22,267 bases of DNA, from positions 1 through 22,267 of the forward strand of contig DMAW01000154.1 in the NCBI GenBank assembly GCA_003446375.1. The letters run 5' to 3'. Shown here piece by piece: positions 15,526-22,267 of the stretch; the stretch's first letter is position 1, and each line of letters starts with the position of its first letter. The position numbers and the translations under genes were made by a program. Source of the DNA: Eubacteriaceae bacterium (lineage in GTDB: Bacteria; Bacillota; Clostridia; Eubacteriales; Alkalibacteraceae). Below the pieces are notes generated by a model that saw nothing but the letters and a program-made list of their open reading frames with translations, made no database searches and was not told where the DNA came from.

Positions 15526-16731
15526 ATGGGAAAAGCACTGATTATCGGAGCTGGCGGCGTTTCAAATGTCGTAGTACATAAATGCTGTCAAAATTCCGAT
15601 GTATTCGAAGAAATTTGCTTAGCCAGTAGAACTATAGAAAAATGCGACACTATCGTTGCCAATCTGCCGGAAACTAAAACCAAAGTAAGCACTGCAAAGG
15701 TAGATGCGGACAATACGGACGAAGTTATATCCTTAATAGAGAAATTCAAGCCTGATATTGTCATAAATGTAGCCCTTCCCTATCAAGATTTGACCATTAT
15801 GGATGCATGCTTGGCAACTGGAGTACATTATCTTGATACTGCCAATTACGAGCCCCCGGATATTCCTAAATTTGAATACAAATGGCAATGGGCATATAAA
15901 GAACGTTTTGAAAAAGCAGGTCTTACAGCTTTACTTGGCAGTGGTTTTGATCCCGGCGTGACAGGCGTTTTCTGCGCTTACGCACAAAAGCACCACTTTG
16001 ATGAAATTCATTATATCGATATCGTGGATGCAAATGCCGGTGATCATGGCTATCATTTTGCAACCAACTTTAACCCTGAAATAAATATACGGGAGATCAC
16101 TGCCAATGGGAGATACTTTGAAAATGGCGAATGGATAGAAATACCTCCTATGTCTATGAAAAAGACTTATGATCTTCCACAAATAGGCGAAAAGGACATC
16201 TATCTTCTTTATCACGAAGAACTTGAATCTTTGTCTAAGAATATACCGGAAATAAAGCGAATCCGTTTTTGGATGACTTTTTCAGATAAGTATTTAACTC
16301 ATTTAAGAGTTTTAGAAAATATAGGCATGACTTCAATAGAGCCCATTGATTTTGAAGGACAAAAAATTGCCCCGATTCACTTCTTAAAGGCCGTGCTTCC
16401 AGACCCAGCTTCTCTAGGACCAAGGACAAAAGGCAAAACAAATATCGGCTGCGTGATTCAGGGGATCAAAGACGGCAAACCAAAGACATACTATGTATAC
16501 AATGTCTGCGACCATCAAGAAGCTTACAAGGAAGTAGGATCACAGGCAATATCCTATACTACCGGCGTTCCTGCTATGATCGGCGCTATGATGATTTTAA
16601 AGGGTTTATGGAAAAAACCGGGTGTTTACAATGTAGAGGAATTCGATCCCGATCCTTTTATGGAAGCTTTAAATGAAAACGGATTGCCTTGGAATGAATC
16701 ATTCAATCCTACTTTATTGGATCAGGAGTAG
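15526..16731 (+). CDS. Carboxy(nor)spermidine synthase (saccharopine dehydrogenase family)
   Basis: A 401-residue NAD(P)H-dependent enzyme predicted to condense L-aspartate-4-semialdehyde with putrescine (or diaminopropane) and reduce the product to carboxyspermidine (or carboxynorspermidine). The Rossmann motif GAGGVSN starts at residue 8. The SGFDPGVTGVFCAYA and DANAGDHGYHFATNFNPEINIRE segments are hallmarks of this subfamily as opposed to lysine-pathway saccharopine dehydrogenases. The start is the ATG at 15526 after AAAGGAGG; an in-frame ATG at 15490 is at the predicted transcription start. The nspC gene follows after three bases, which confirms the pathway. With arginine decarboxylase nearby, putrescine is the more likely amine and spermidine the likely end product. 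Confidence 0.92.
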   Translation: MGKALIIGAGGVSNVVVHKCCQNSDVFEEICLASRTIEKCDTIVANLPETKTKVSTAKVDADNTDEVISLIEKFKPDIVINVALPYQDLTIMDACLATGVHYLDTANYEPPDIPKFEYKWQWAYKERFEKAGLTALLGSGFDPGVTGVFCAYAQKHHFDEIHYIDIVDANAGDHGYHFATNFNPEINIREITANGRYFENGEWIEIPPMSMKKTYDLPQIGEKDIYLLYHEELESLSKNIPEIKRIRFWMTFSDKYLTHLRVLENIGMTSIEPIDFEGQKIAPIHFLKAVLPDPASLGPRTKGKTNIGCVIQGIKDGKPKTYYVYNVCDHQEAYKEVGSQAISYTTGVPAMIGAMMILKGLWKKPGVYNVEEFDPDPFMEALNENGLPWNESFNPTLLDQE

Positions 16732-16734
16732 ACC

Positions 16735-17874
16735 ATGAGCATAGATTTTAACAAAGTACCGACTCCGTGTTATGTGATTGATGAGAGCCTTATTATCAAA
16801 AACCTGGAAATCCTAAAATCCGTTCAAGATAGAACCGGATGCAAGATACTTCTCGCATTAAAAGGGTTTTCGATGCACGCTCTTTTCCCGCTTATCGGTC
16901 AATACCTTAAAGGCATAACATCCAGCTCTTTATTTGAAGCCCGTTTAGGATACGAAGAGATGGGCAAAGAAGTACATGCATATGCTCCTGCTTATGTCGC
17001 AGAAGACTTTGATGAGCTTTTAGGGTATGTAGACCACCTTGTATTCAATAGTTTTGATCAATGGATAAAATACAAGGATAAGGTGCAAGCAGTCGAAACA
17101 AAACGAATAGAATGCGGCATCAGAATAAATCCTCAATATTCAGAAATATCTACCCCAATCTACAATCCTTGCTATACAAATTCAAGATTGGGAGTAACTT
17201 TAGATAATTTTAAACCTGAGTTGCTTGATGGAATAGATGGTCTTCACTTCCACACTATGTGCGAACAAAATTCAGATACTCTTGAGAGAACTATAAAAAT
17301 AGTTGATGAAAAATTTGGCAAATACCTTAAGCATATGAAGTGGTTGAACTTTGGCGGAGGACACCATATTACAAGGGAAGATTACGATATCGAAAAATTA
17401 ATAAGTGCAATCACTTATATGAAAGACAAATACGATCTTGAAATATACCTTGAGCCAGGTGAGGCTATCGCTTTAAACACTGGCTACCTTGTTAGTTCCG
17501 TACTTGACATAGTAAATAACGGAATGGAAATAGCTATACTGGATGCATCCGCAGCATGCCACATGCCTGATGTATTGGAAATGCCCTACCGGCCCCATAT
17601 CATAGATTCTAAGGAACCCGGCGTATTGCAATACACATATAGGCTGGGAGGAAATACTTGTCTTGCCGGAGACATAATCGGAGACTATTCCTTTGATAAA
17701 CCTATTAAGCCTGGTGACAAACTGGTCTTTTGCGATATGGCTCACTACACAATGGTAAAAAATAATATGTTTAACGGTGTAAATCTTCCTTCCATAGCTT
17801 TATATAACGAAAAAGAAGGTTTGAAAATAATAAGAAAATTTGTTTACGAAGATTATAAAAACAGGCTATCTTAA
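16735..17874 (+). CDS. nspC: Carboxy(nor)spermidine decarboxylase
   Basis: A 379-residue PLP enzyme of the alanine-racemase-fold decarboxylase family. It is predicted to decarboxylate carboxyspermidine or carboxynorspermidine to spermidine or norspermidine. The PLP lysine is Lys43 in LALKGFSMHALFPL. LNFGGGHHI (about 204-212) and LEPGEAIAL (about 239-247) form the phosphate-binding region. RLGGNTCLAGD holds the active-site cysteine Cys309. Sequence and length fit NspC and not lysine, ornithine or arginine decarboxylases. The ATG is three bases after the stop of the synthase gene, and its ribosome site AGGAG is inside the last codons of that gene, so both enzymes are co-translated. A terminator hairpin follows immediately. 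Confidence 0.94.
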   Translation: MSIDFNKVPTPCYVIDESLIIKNLEILKSVQDRTGCKILLALKGFSMHALFPLIGQYLKGITSSSLFEARLGYEEMGKEVHAYAPAYVAEDFDELLGYVDHLVFNSFDQWIKYKDKVQAVETKRIECGIRINPQYSEISTPIYNPCYTNSRLGVTLDNFKPELLDGIDGLHFHTMCEQNSDTLERTIKIVDEKFGKYLKHMKWLNFGGGHHITREDYDIEKLISAITYMKDKYDLEIYLEPGEAIALNTGYLVSSVLDIVNNGMEIAILDASAACHMPDVLEMPYRPHIIDSKEPGVLQYTYRLGGNTCLAGDIIGDYSFDKPIKPGDKLVFCDMAHYTMVKNNMFNGVNLPSIALYNEKEGLKIIRKFVYEDYKNRLS

Positions 17875-17896
17875 AGAGCAGTTTATCTGCTCTTTT
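17873..17896 (+). terminator. Terminator of the carboxyspermidine operon
   Basis: A 9-bp stem (AAAGAGCAG at 17873-17881 with CTGCTCTTT at 17887-17895) and a TTTAT loop. It begins within the nspC stop codon. The T-run is short, so termination may be partial and trmB may receive read-through. Confidence 0.7.
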
Positions 17897-17935
17897 ATAA
17901 TTGTACAATAATACCAGTAGAAAGGCTGATGCTAA

Positions 17936-18577
17936 ATGAGGTTGAGAAAAAAACCTTGGGCAGAACCTGAAATGAGACAAGATCCAAAGGTCATATTTAC
18001 CCCGGCTGAATTTAAAGGCAGATGGAATAGCGTATTTAAAAATCCAAATCCCATACACTTGGAAATTGGATGTGGAAAAGGACAGTTCATTGCTCAAAAG
18101 GCTTTGTTAAATCCCAAAATCAACTATATAGCCCTTGACTATCAAAATGAAGTATTAATCTACCTTTTGAGAAAAGTAAACGAACTTGGCATTGAGAATA
18201 TCAGGATAATACGTATGAGAGCTGACTTTCTTGAAGATGCTTTTGATAAAAATGAAATAGGCAAAATATATATTAACTTTTGTAATCCATGGCCTAAAGA
18301 AAGGCATCAAAAACGGCGCCTAACTCATACACGATTTTTAAAAAAGTACTCTTTATTTTTAAAAAAAGAAAGCTTCTTGGAGTTTAAGACTGATGATGCC
18401 ATGCTTTATGAAGATACACTTAATTATTTTGAAGATAGTGGCTTTTCTATTCAATATAAAACTTCAGATCTTCATGCCTCTGACATAAAAGGTAATATAA
18501 TGACTGAATACGAAAAAAAGTTTTCTTCAATAGGAATTAAAATTAAATATGCTTGTGCAAAAAAAGCGTTAGATTAA
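17936..18577 (+). CDS. trmB: tRNA (guanine-N7-)-methyltransferase
   Basis: A 213-residue S-adenosylmethionine-dependent methyltransferase predicted to make 7-methylguanosine at position 46 of tRNA. Motif I for AdoMet is LEIGCGKGQFIAQ (about 42-54), followed by YIALDYQ with the acidic AdoMet-binding residue (Asp68). The TrmB signature INFCNPWPKERHQKRRLTH (about 113-131) and the C-terminal FKTDD stretch are present. Length is as usual for the family. The ATG at 17936 follows an AAAGG ribosome site about 10 bases upstream. I find no clear separate promoter: a TATAAT at 17896-17901 lacks a -35, because that position falls in the upstream terminator stem. The gene ends in the hairpin shared with the convergent DUF1295 gene. 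Confidence 0.93.
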   Translation: MRLRKKPWAEPEMRQDPKVIFTPAEFKGRWNSVFKNPNPIHLEIGCGKGQFIAQKALLNPKINYIALDYQNEVLIYLLRKVNELGIENIRIIRMRADFLEDAFDKNEIGKIYINFCNPWPKERHQKRRLTHTRFLKKYSLFLKKESFLEFKTDDAMLYEDTLNYFEDSGFSIQYKTSDLHASDIKGNIMTEYEKKFSSIGIKIKYACAKKALD

Positions 18578-18593
18578 AATCTAGCGCTTTTTT
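18560..18593. terminator. Bidirectional terminator spanning both stop codons of trmB and the DUF1295 gene
   Basis: A 16-bp stem with one G-U pair (18560-18575 with 18578-18593), A-tract on the left and T-tract on the right, works in both directions. The TAA of trmB (18575-18577) and the TAG of the convergent gene (18581-18583) are both within it; the coding regions are three bases apart. Confidence 0.88.
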
Positions 18594-19354
18594 GGAAACC
18601 ATGGAAAAAATTTATTCGTCACTTTAGCGTATTCTCTAAATTCCTCTCTTTTCATATATTTCTTTTCTAACAGCGGAACCCCTGATACAAACAAAAGAAG
18701 GTAACTTATTGTAATCGGACTTATTATTCCCCACGCTGCTTTAAATGAATTCAAAGAAATCAGATATATCCCCCACCACATGGCGGCTTCTCCAAAGTAA
18801 TTTGGATGACGAGTGTATTTCCATAAACCGTATCGCATTATCTTGCCCTTGTTTTTAGGGTTTCTTATAAATTTTCTCAGCTGATAATCTCCAACACCTT
18901 CAAAGAAGAACCCAATAATCCATACCAGCGCTCCTGCGAATGCAGTGGAACTGAGATTTCCTCTTTCAGCATTACCCATTATCAAAATAGGAACCGATAT
19001 TATATATAGAAAAACACCCTGTATAAAAAACACTTTTATAAATGCTTTTATGTAGTAATTCTTCTCCCCCCACTTTTTTCTCATCTCGATATATCGATAA
19101 TCTTCAGGCTTGCCCCAATTCCTGATTGAAATATAAAAAAACAACCTTAATCCCCATATGACTGTAAAAGCTCCACCTAAAATCAGCCTTTGGTGTAGCT
19201 GTGGACTTGAAATCAAAACATATAAAGTCAATACCACAAAGCCGGGCCCCCAGGCAATATCCGCTATTGAATTATTATTAACTTTTTGAGCAATAAAAAA
19301 TACCGCGGTAAAATACACAAATACTAAAATCCCACCCTTAATAAATAGTTCCAC
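18581..19354 (-). CDS. DUF1295 membrane protein (steroid 5-alpha-reductase/isoprenylcysteine methyltransferase-like)
   Basis: A 257-residue protein with about six membrane segments. The signature GLWKYTRHPNYFGEAAMWWG (about 177-196) is characteristic of DUF1295 and the wider methyltransferase/5-alpha-reductase membrane clan, in which it binds the cofactor. The N-terminal NSIADIAWGPGF (about 28-39) is also typical of the family. Reaction and substrate are unknown; a lipid or isoprenoid substrate is a reasonable inference from the fold. The start is a GTG with GAGGTG seven bases upstream. The gene is 13 bases downstream of the DhaL-DegV fusion gene and should share its transcript, which also hints at lipid metabolism. 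Confidence 0.85.
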   Translation of the reverse strand: MELFIKGGILVFVYFTAVFFIAQKVNNNSIADIAWGPGFVVLTLYVLISSPQLHQRLILGGAFTVIWGLRLFFYISIRNWGKPEDYRYIEMRKKWGEKNYYIKAFIKVFFIQGVFLYIISVPILIMGNAERGNLSSTAFAGALVWIIGFFFEGVGDYQLRKFIRNPKNKGKIMRYGLWKYTRHPNYFGEAAMWWGIYLISLNSFKAAWGIISPITISYLLLFVSGVPLLEKKYMKREEFREYAKVTNKFFPWFPKKR

Positions 19355-19367
19355 TTATATTCACCTC

Positions 19368-21152
19368 TCAGTCTGCCATTACAGCTATGGCTACGCATCC
19401 TATGCCGGCGCTCATCGCCACTATAGGCGATATGCTCATAATATACTCTGGTTTCTTTCCTATGATTTGACTGAAAGCAGATTCGTATTGAGCCGCCCTT
19501 TCCTCTGCTCCTGCATGAACTATCGCATACCTTACATTTCCTTCTTTATCAATTAAGTCTTTTACTCTTTTGATTATTTTTTTTGTATTGCCTCCTGTGC
19601 TGAAGGCTTTATCTAAAATAGTTCCCATTCCGTTTTCATCTAATGATATTACAGGCTTTAAATTCATTAGCTTAGCAGCAAACCCTGTAACTTTGTTTAC
19701 CCTTCCGGATTTCACCATGTACTTTAGCGTGTTTACGCTTACGAATATCTTTGTCTTTGCAGATAATTCGTTTATATCTTTAACTATCTTATCGTGGTCA
19801 AATCCTTTCTCTATCAATTCAGCAGCTTTCATTACCAACAATCCTTGAGCCCCTGAATTTTGTTTAGAATCAATTACATCTATTTTTTTGCCTTTTTGTA
19901 CAAATCTATCCGCTGCATTTGATACTGTTTGGTAAGTTCCACTTAAGGCTTTAGCCACAGTTATGACGATAACAGAATTGTAGTGTTCCACCAAAGAAGA
20001 AAATATTCCTTCAATTACTTTATAGTTTGGTTGGGATGATGTGGGATATTCCTGGACTTCATCCATTAAAGAATAAAAATTTTCAGATGTTATCGTAAGC
20101 TTGTCCAAATACGCCGTATCTTCCAGCATCAGATTCAACGGTATCATGTGGATTTGATGAGAATCCATAAAGCTTCTCGGCAAATCTGCAATTGAATCTG
20201 TAACAAGTGCAATTTTGTTTTTTCTGTTATATATTGCATCGTATTGAGACTTCATATCATCAACTTTTTGCTGAATTATCTTTCCATACCTTCTAAGTAT
20301 CATAAATATCTGATCCGGGGTATCCGTATGTATATGTATTCTAGCCTTTGATTCGTTTCCGGCAATAATCAACGAATCACCCATGCTCAGCAATTCGTTT
20401 TTTAGCTTTTCAATATCTATCCCTTCTTTTTGTACCAATCCTTCTGTGCAGAACCGATAGTTGAAATTATCGTGGACATTCTCAGGATGCTCGTCAAAGG
20501 ACAAAAGCTCTAAACCATCCCTATTTAGCTTTTCTATATTGCCTGTGTGAAGAAACCTTGCAAATCCTTCAAGAAAGTGTACAAATCCTTTTGCACCTGA
20601 ATCAACCACAGAAGCATCCTTAAGAACTTTCAGCTTATTTGGAGTATCTTTTAAAGAACTCAAAGCAGCATCAAGAGACTTAGAAAACAGCTCGTAAAAA
20701 TCAGCTGCATTTTCTTTTAAATTATATATTGAATCTGCCCAATCTTTAATTACTGTTATCATCGTACCTTCAACAGGATTGCTTATTGCAGAATAAGCAT
20801 GGGGTACAGCTTTCTTTACGGATTCAGCAAATTTGCTAATCGATATCTTATCATCTTCTTCAAGACCCATTGAGATGCCATTGATATATTGTGCAAAAAT
20901 TATTCCAGAGTTGCCTCTTGCTCCGATCAAAGCTGCATCTGCAATTGATTTAAACGTCTGTTTTGCCGAACCTTCGAATTTTGCCTCTTCAATTATGGTT
21001 GTCATTGTTGTTGCAAGATTATTGCCTGTATCTCCATCCGGCACCGGAAATACATTTATCTCATTCAGCACTTTTTTTTTGCTGATTACTTCATTCGCTC
21101 CAGATAAAAACGAGTAGTATATTTTTTCTCCATCTAAATGAGTAACTTTCAT
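19368..21152 (-). CDS. DhaL (DAK2)-DegV fusion, probable fatty-acid kinase type protein
   Basis: A 594-residue fusion. Residues about 1-205 form a DhaL/DAK2 kinase domain with NVFPVPDGDTGNNLATTM (about 33-50), whose aspartates bind Mg-nucleotide, and IGARGNSGIIFAQY (about 76-89). Residues about 225-305 form the FakA-like middle domain (YRFCTEGL, then RIHIHTDTP). Residues about 312-594 are a full DegV lipid-binding domain with VTDSIADLP, PTSSQPN, LSGTYQT and GRVNKVTGFAAKL. In staphylococci FakA and the DegV protein FakB are separate and phosphorylate exogenous fatty acids; here kinase and lipid carrier are joined. The start chosen is the ATG at 21152 after AAGGGG; a GTG at 21173 overlapping the upstream stop has no ribosome site. 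It is the middle gene of an operon with two membrane proteins. Confidence 0.88.
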   Translation of the reverse strand: MKVTHLDGEKIYYSFLSGANEVISKKKVLNEINVFPVPDGDTGNNLATTMTTIIEEAKFEGSAKQTFKSIADAALIGARGNSGIIFAQYINGISMGLEEDDKISISKFAESVKKAVPHAYSAISNPVEGTMITVIKDWADSIYNLKENAADFYELFSKSLDAALSSLKDTPNKLKVLKDASVVDSGAKGFVHFLEGFARFLHTGNIEKLNRDGLELLSFDEHPENVHDNFNYRFCTEGLVQKEGIDIEKLKNELLSMGDSLIIAGNESKARIHIHTDTPDQIFMILRRYGKIIQQKVDDMKSQYDAIYNRKNKIALVTDSIADLPRSFMDSHQIHMIPLNLMLEDTAYLDKLTITSENFYSLMDEVQEYPTSSQPNYKVIEGIFSSLVEHYNSVIVITVAKALSGTYQTVSNAADRFVQKGKKIDVIDSKQNSGAQGLLVMKAAELIEKGFDHDKIVKDINELSAKTKIFVSVNTLKYMVKSGRVNKVTGFAAKLMNLKPVISLDENGMGTILDKAFSTGGNTKKIIKRVKDLIDKEGNVRYAIVHAGAEERAAQYESAFSQIIGKKPEYIMSISPIVAMSAGIGCVAIAVMAD

Positions 21153-21169
21153 ATAAATCATCCCCTTTT

Positions 21170-21571
21170 TCACTTAATAAATGTCTTTACTACAAAAAAA
21201 CTTACTGTTGAGGTCAGACCGCTTAAAACAGTTCCCCAAATCAAATCTATTATAGTTATAGCCAAAGGCCACCCTTTTATAGTCGCAAGATTTGTAAGGT
21301 CATAGGTCGCATATGTTATAAATCCAAATAAGCCCCCGGCCAAAACAGCATACCACATATCTCCTTTATCAAGCGCAGGGCTTATTACAAAAAACACCAT
21401 CCCTGCAACAAATAACAGATAGAATACTATGGCAGCCGGCCAGTTCACATTTGGTGACAATATATACCCAAGATATTTTTGGTATAGGTTTTTGGCTATT
21501 GCTCCAAGCCAAATCAAGTCTATTGCAAAAAATACTAAAACAGCTACTCCATATACTTTTAAAAATTGCAT
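21170..21571 (-). CDS. DUF2177 family membrane protein
   Basis: A 133-residue protein with about four membrane segments. The family mark is the N-terminal FFAIDLIWLG (about 14-23), and TYATYDLTNLATIKGWP in the second half is also typical. The function is not known. The ATG at 21571 is preferred because AAGGGGG lies six bases upstream; the ATG at 21589 lies before that site and has no ribosome site of its own. It is the first gene of the operon with the DhaL-DegV fusion (17 bases downstream) and DUF1295. The start of the operon faces a Fur-box-like sequence. Confidence 0.85.
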   Translation of the reverse strand: MQFLKVYGVAVLVFFAIDLIWLGAIAKNLYQKYLGYILSPNVNWPAAIVFYLLFVAGMVFFVISPALDKGDMWYAVLAGGLFGFITYATYDLTNLATIKGWPLAITIIDLIWGTVLSGLTSTVSFFVVKTFIK

Positions 21572-21628
21572 GCTCATCCCCCTTTTCATTTTTTTAAAAT
21601 ACTTTTACCCAAAAAATCGATTTTTAAA

Positions 21629-21643
21629 TGACTATCATTTTCA
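21629..21643. promoter_or_regulatory. Fur-box-like sequence between divergent genes
   Basis: TGACTATCATTTTCA matches the 7-1-7 Fur consensus TGATAATNATTATCA at 11 of 14 defined positions, counted by eye. It lies about 58 bases upstream of the DUF2177 start codon and 36 bases upstream of the flavodoxin gene's -35. Such a match can occur by chance in AT-rich DNA. Confidence 0.4.
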
Positions 21644-21678
21644 TTTTTAGAAACATTAATTTTAAAAATGATGTTTTA

Positions 21679-21707
21679 TTGACATCTTACTTCAACCGAT
21701 ATATTCT
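21679..21707 (+). promoter_or_regulatory. Promoter of the flavodoxin-domain gene
   Basis: Perfect -35 TTGACA (21679-21684), 17-base spacer, -10 TATTCT (21702-21707). The overlapping TATATT at 21700-21705 would have a 15-base spacer. The start codon is about 32 bases after the expected transcription start. Confidence 0.8.
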
Positions 21708-21745
21708 ATGATTGAAGATTGATAAAATAACGAGGAGGCGTTGTT

Positions 21746-22225
21746 GTGAAAACACTAATTGCATATTCAACTAAATACGGATGCACTGAAAAATGTGCTA
21801 AAGAAATATCTCAAGGTCTTAAAGGTGACGTTGCTACAGTGAATCTTAAGACAAACAAACAGCCGGATATAAGCGAATTTGATATGATTGTGCTTGGCGG
21901 GTCGATTTATGCCGGCAGAATTCGAAAAGAGCTTCAAAACTTTGTTTCTGCCAACCTCGAAGCTTTGCTTGAAAAAAACGTCGCGCTATTTGTCTGCGGA
22001 ATGCAAGAAGGTGAAGAATCCATAAAAGAACTAAACAACGCATTTCCGGAAAGCTTGCGCAAAAAAGCCATAATGAAAGAATTTTTTGGCGGTGAATTTA
22101 TATTCAGCAAGATGAAATTTTTAGACAAGGCTATCGCAAAAAAAGTCTCCGGCATGGAAACTGATATTTCTCATCTAGACAAAGAAAAGATACGTAGTTT
22201 TATCGATATGCTAAACAAAATATAA
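21746..22225 (+). CDS. Flavodoxin-domain protein (HemG-like)
   Basis: A 159-residue protein. The N-terminal LIAYSTKYGCTEKCAKEI (about 3-20) is an FMN phosphate-binding loop after the first strand, and FDMIVLGGSIYAGRIRKEL (about 46-64) is the second flavin-contacting segment. The C-terminal FLDKAIAKKVSGMETD resembles the end of HemG-type protoporphyrinogen oxidases, so it belongs to the flavodoxin_5/HemG branch rather than the classic short-chain flavodoxins. No heme genes are near, so a HemG reaction should not be assumed; a general electron-transfer or quinone/flavin oxidoreductase role is possible. The start is a GTG seven bases after GGAGG. Nothing further is recognisable in the last 42 bases of the window. 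Confidence 0.85.
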   Translation: MKTLIAYSTKYGCTEKCAKEISQGLKGDVATVNLKTNKQPDISEFDMIVLGGSIYAGRIRKELQNFVSANLEALLEKNVALFVCGMQEGEESIKELNNAFPESLRKKAIMKEFFGGEFIFSKMKFLDKAIAKKVSGMETDISHLDKEKIRSFIDMLNKI

Positions 22226-22267
22226 CTTTCAAAATTATCAAATAGCGGTAAGTTGTAAAATGAAATG

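Noticed and set aside
17896..17901. TATAAT as a trmB promoter
   Set aside because: The -35 position falls in the upstream terminator stem and does not match the consensus; there is no extended -10.
21153..21173. GTG start at 21173 for the DhaL-DegV gene, overlapping the upstream TGA
   Set aside because: There is no ribosome site before it, whereas AAGGGG lies nine bases before the ATG at 21152.
1..22267. CRISPR array, tRNA/rRNA genes, transposon or prophage signatures
   Set aside because: Reading both strands showed no spaced direct repeats, no cloverleaf or TTCRA-type tRNA features, no transposase or integrase motifs, and no abrupt change in composition.

Overview
The window is AT-rich with dense, strong Shine-Dalgarno sites, short gene spacing and intrinsic terminators. 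With a sucrose PTS controlled by a BglG/SacT-type antiterminator, a rubrerythrin, a DegV-type protein and the carboxyspermidine route to polyamines, it looks like the chromosome of a low-GC Gram-positive anaerobe, most likely clostridial. This placement is inferred from gene content and composition; no rRNA or other taxonomic marker is present. I see no mobile element, CRISPR array, tRNA or rRNA. Nearly all genes belong to recognisable families, and the most interesting content is regulatory.

Layout. (1) 1-2472, plus strand: the end of an ABC-transporter operon (3' end of the ATPase, two ABC-2 type permeases, a 68-residue membrane protein, terminator). (2) 2483-3515: a single EamA/DMT transporter gene with its own extended -10 promoter. 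(3) 3524-9019, minus strand: a sucrose regulon. A consensus promoter at 7960-7988 drives an RNA antiterminator site (RAT) and terminator, then the antiterminator gene, a second RAT and terminator, the sucrose EIIBCA permease and sucrose-6-phosphate hydrolase. Fructokinase lies just upstream with its own promoter. Sucrose would be imported as sucrose-6-phosphate, split to glucose-6-phosphate and fructose, and the fructose phosphorylated by fructokinase.

(4) 9080-11122: speA, an alanine-racemase-fold arginine decarboxylase, from a strong promoter with a palindrome in its spacer. (5) 11121-11769: a stand-alone rubrerythrin gene. (6) 11742-13922, minus strand: a GPH-family sugar:cation symporter overlapping sfsA. 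(7) 13965-15418: citrate synthase with a strong hairpin in its leader. (8) 15456-17896: carboxy(nor)spermidine synthase and decarboxylase (nspC) as a two-gene operon. Together with speA this points to arginine-derived putrescine and spermidine made without S-adenosylmethionine decarboxylase; the agmatine-to-putrescine step is not in the window. (9) 17936-18577: trmB.

(10) 18560-21571, minus strand: an operon of a DUF2177 membrane protein, a DhaL-DegV fusion (probable fatty-acid kinase type protein) and a DUF1295 membrane protein. (11) 21679-22225: a HemG-like flavodoxin-domain gene, divergent from that operon across a Fur-box-like sequence. Convergent pairs repeatedly share one long hairpin that also contains a stop codon of one or both genes (3475-3512, 11722-11769, 18560-18593). 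No gene-free stretch exceeds about 210 bases.
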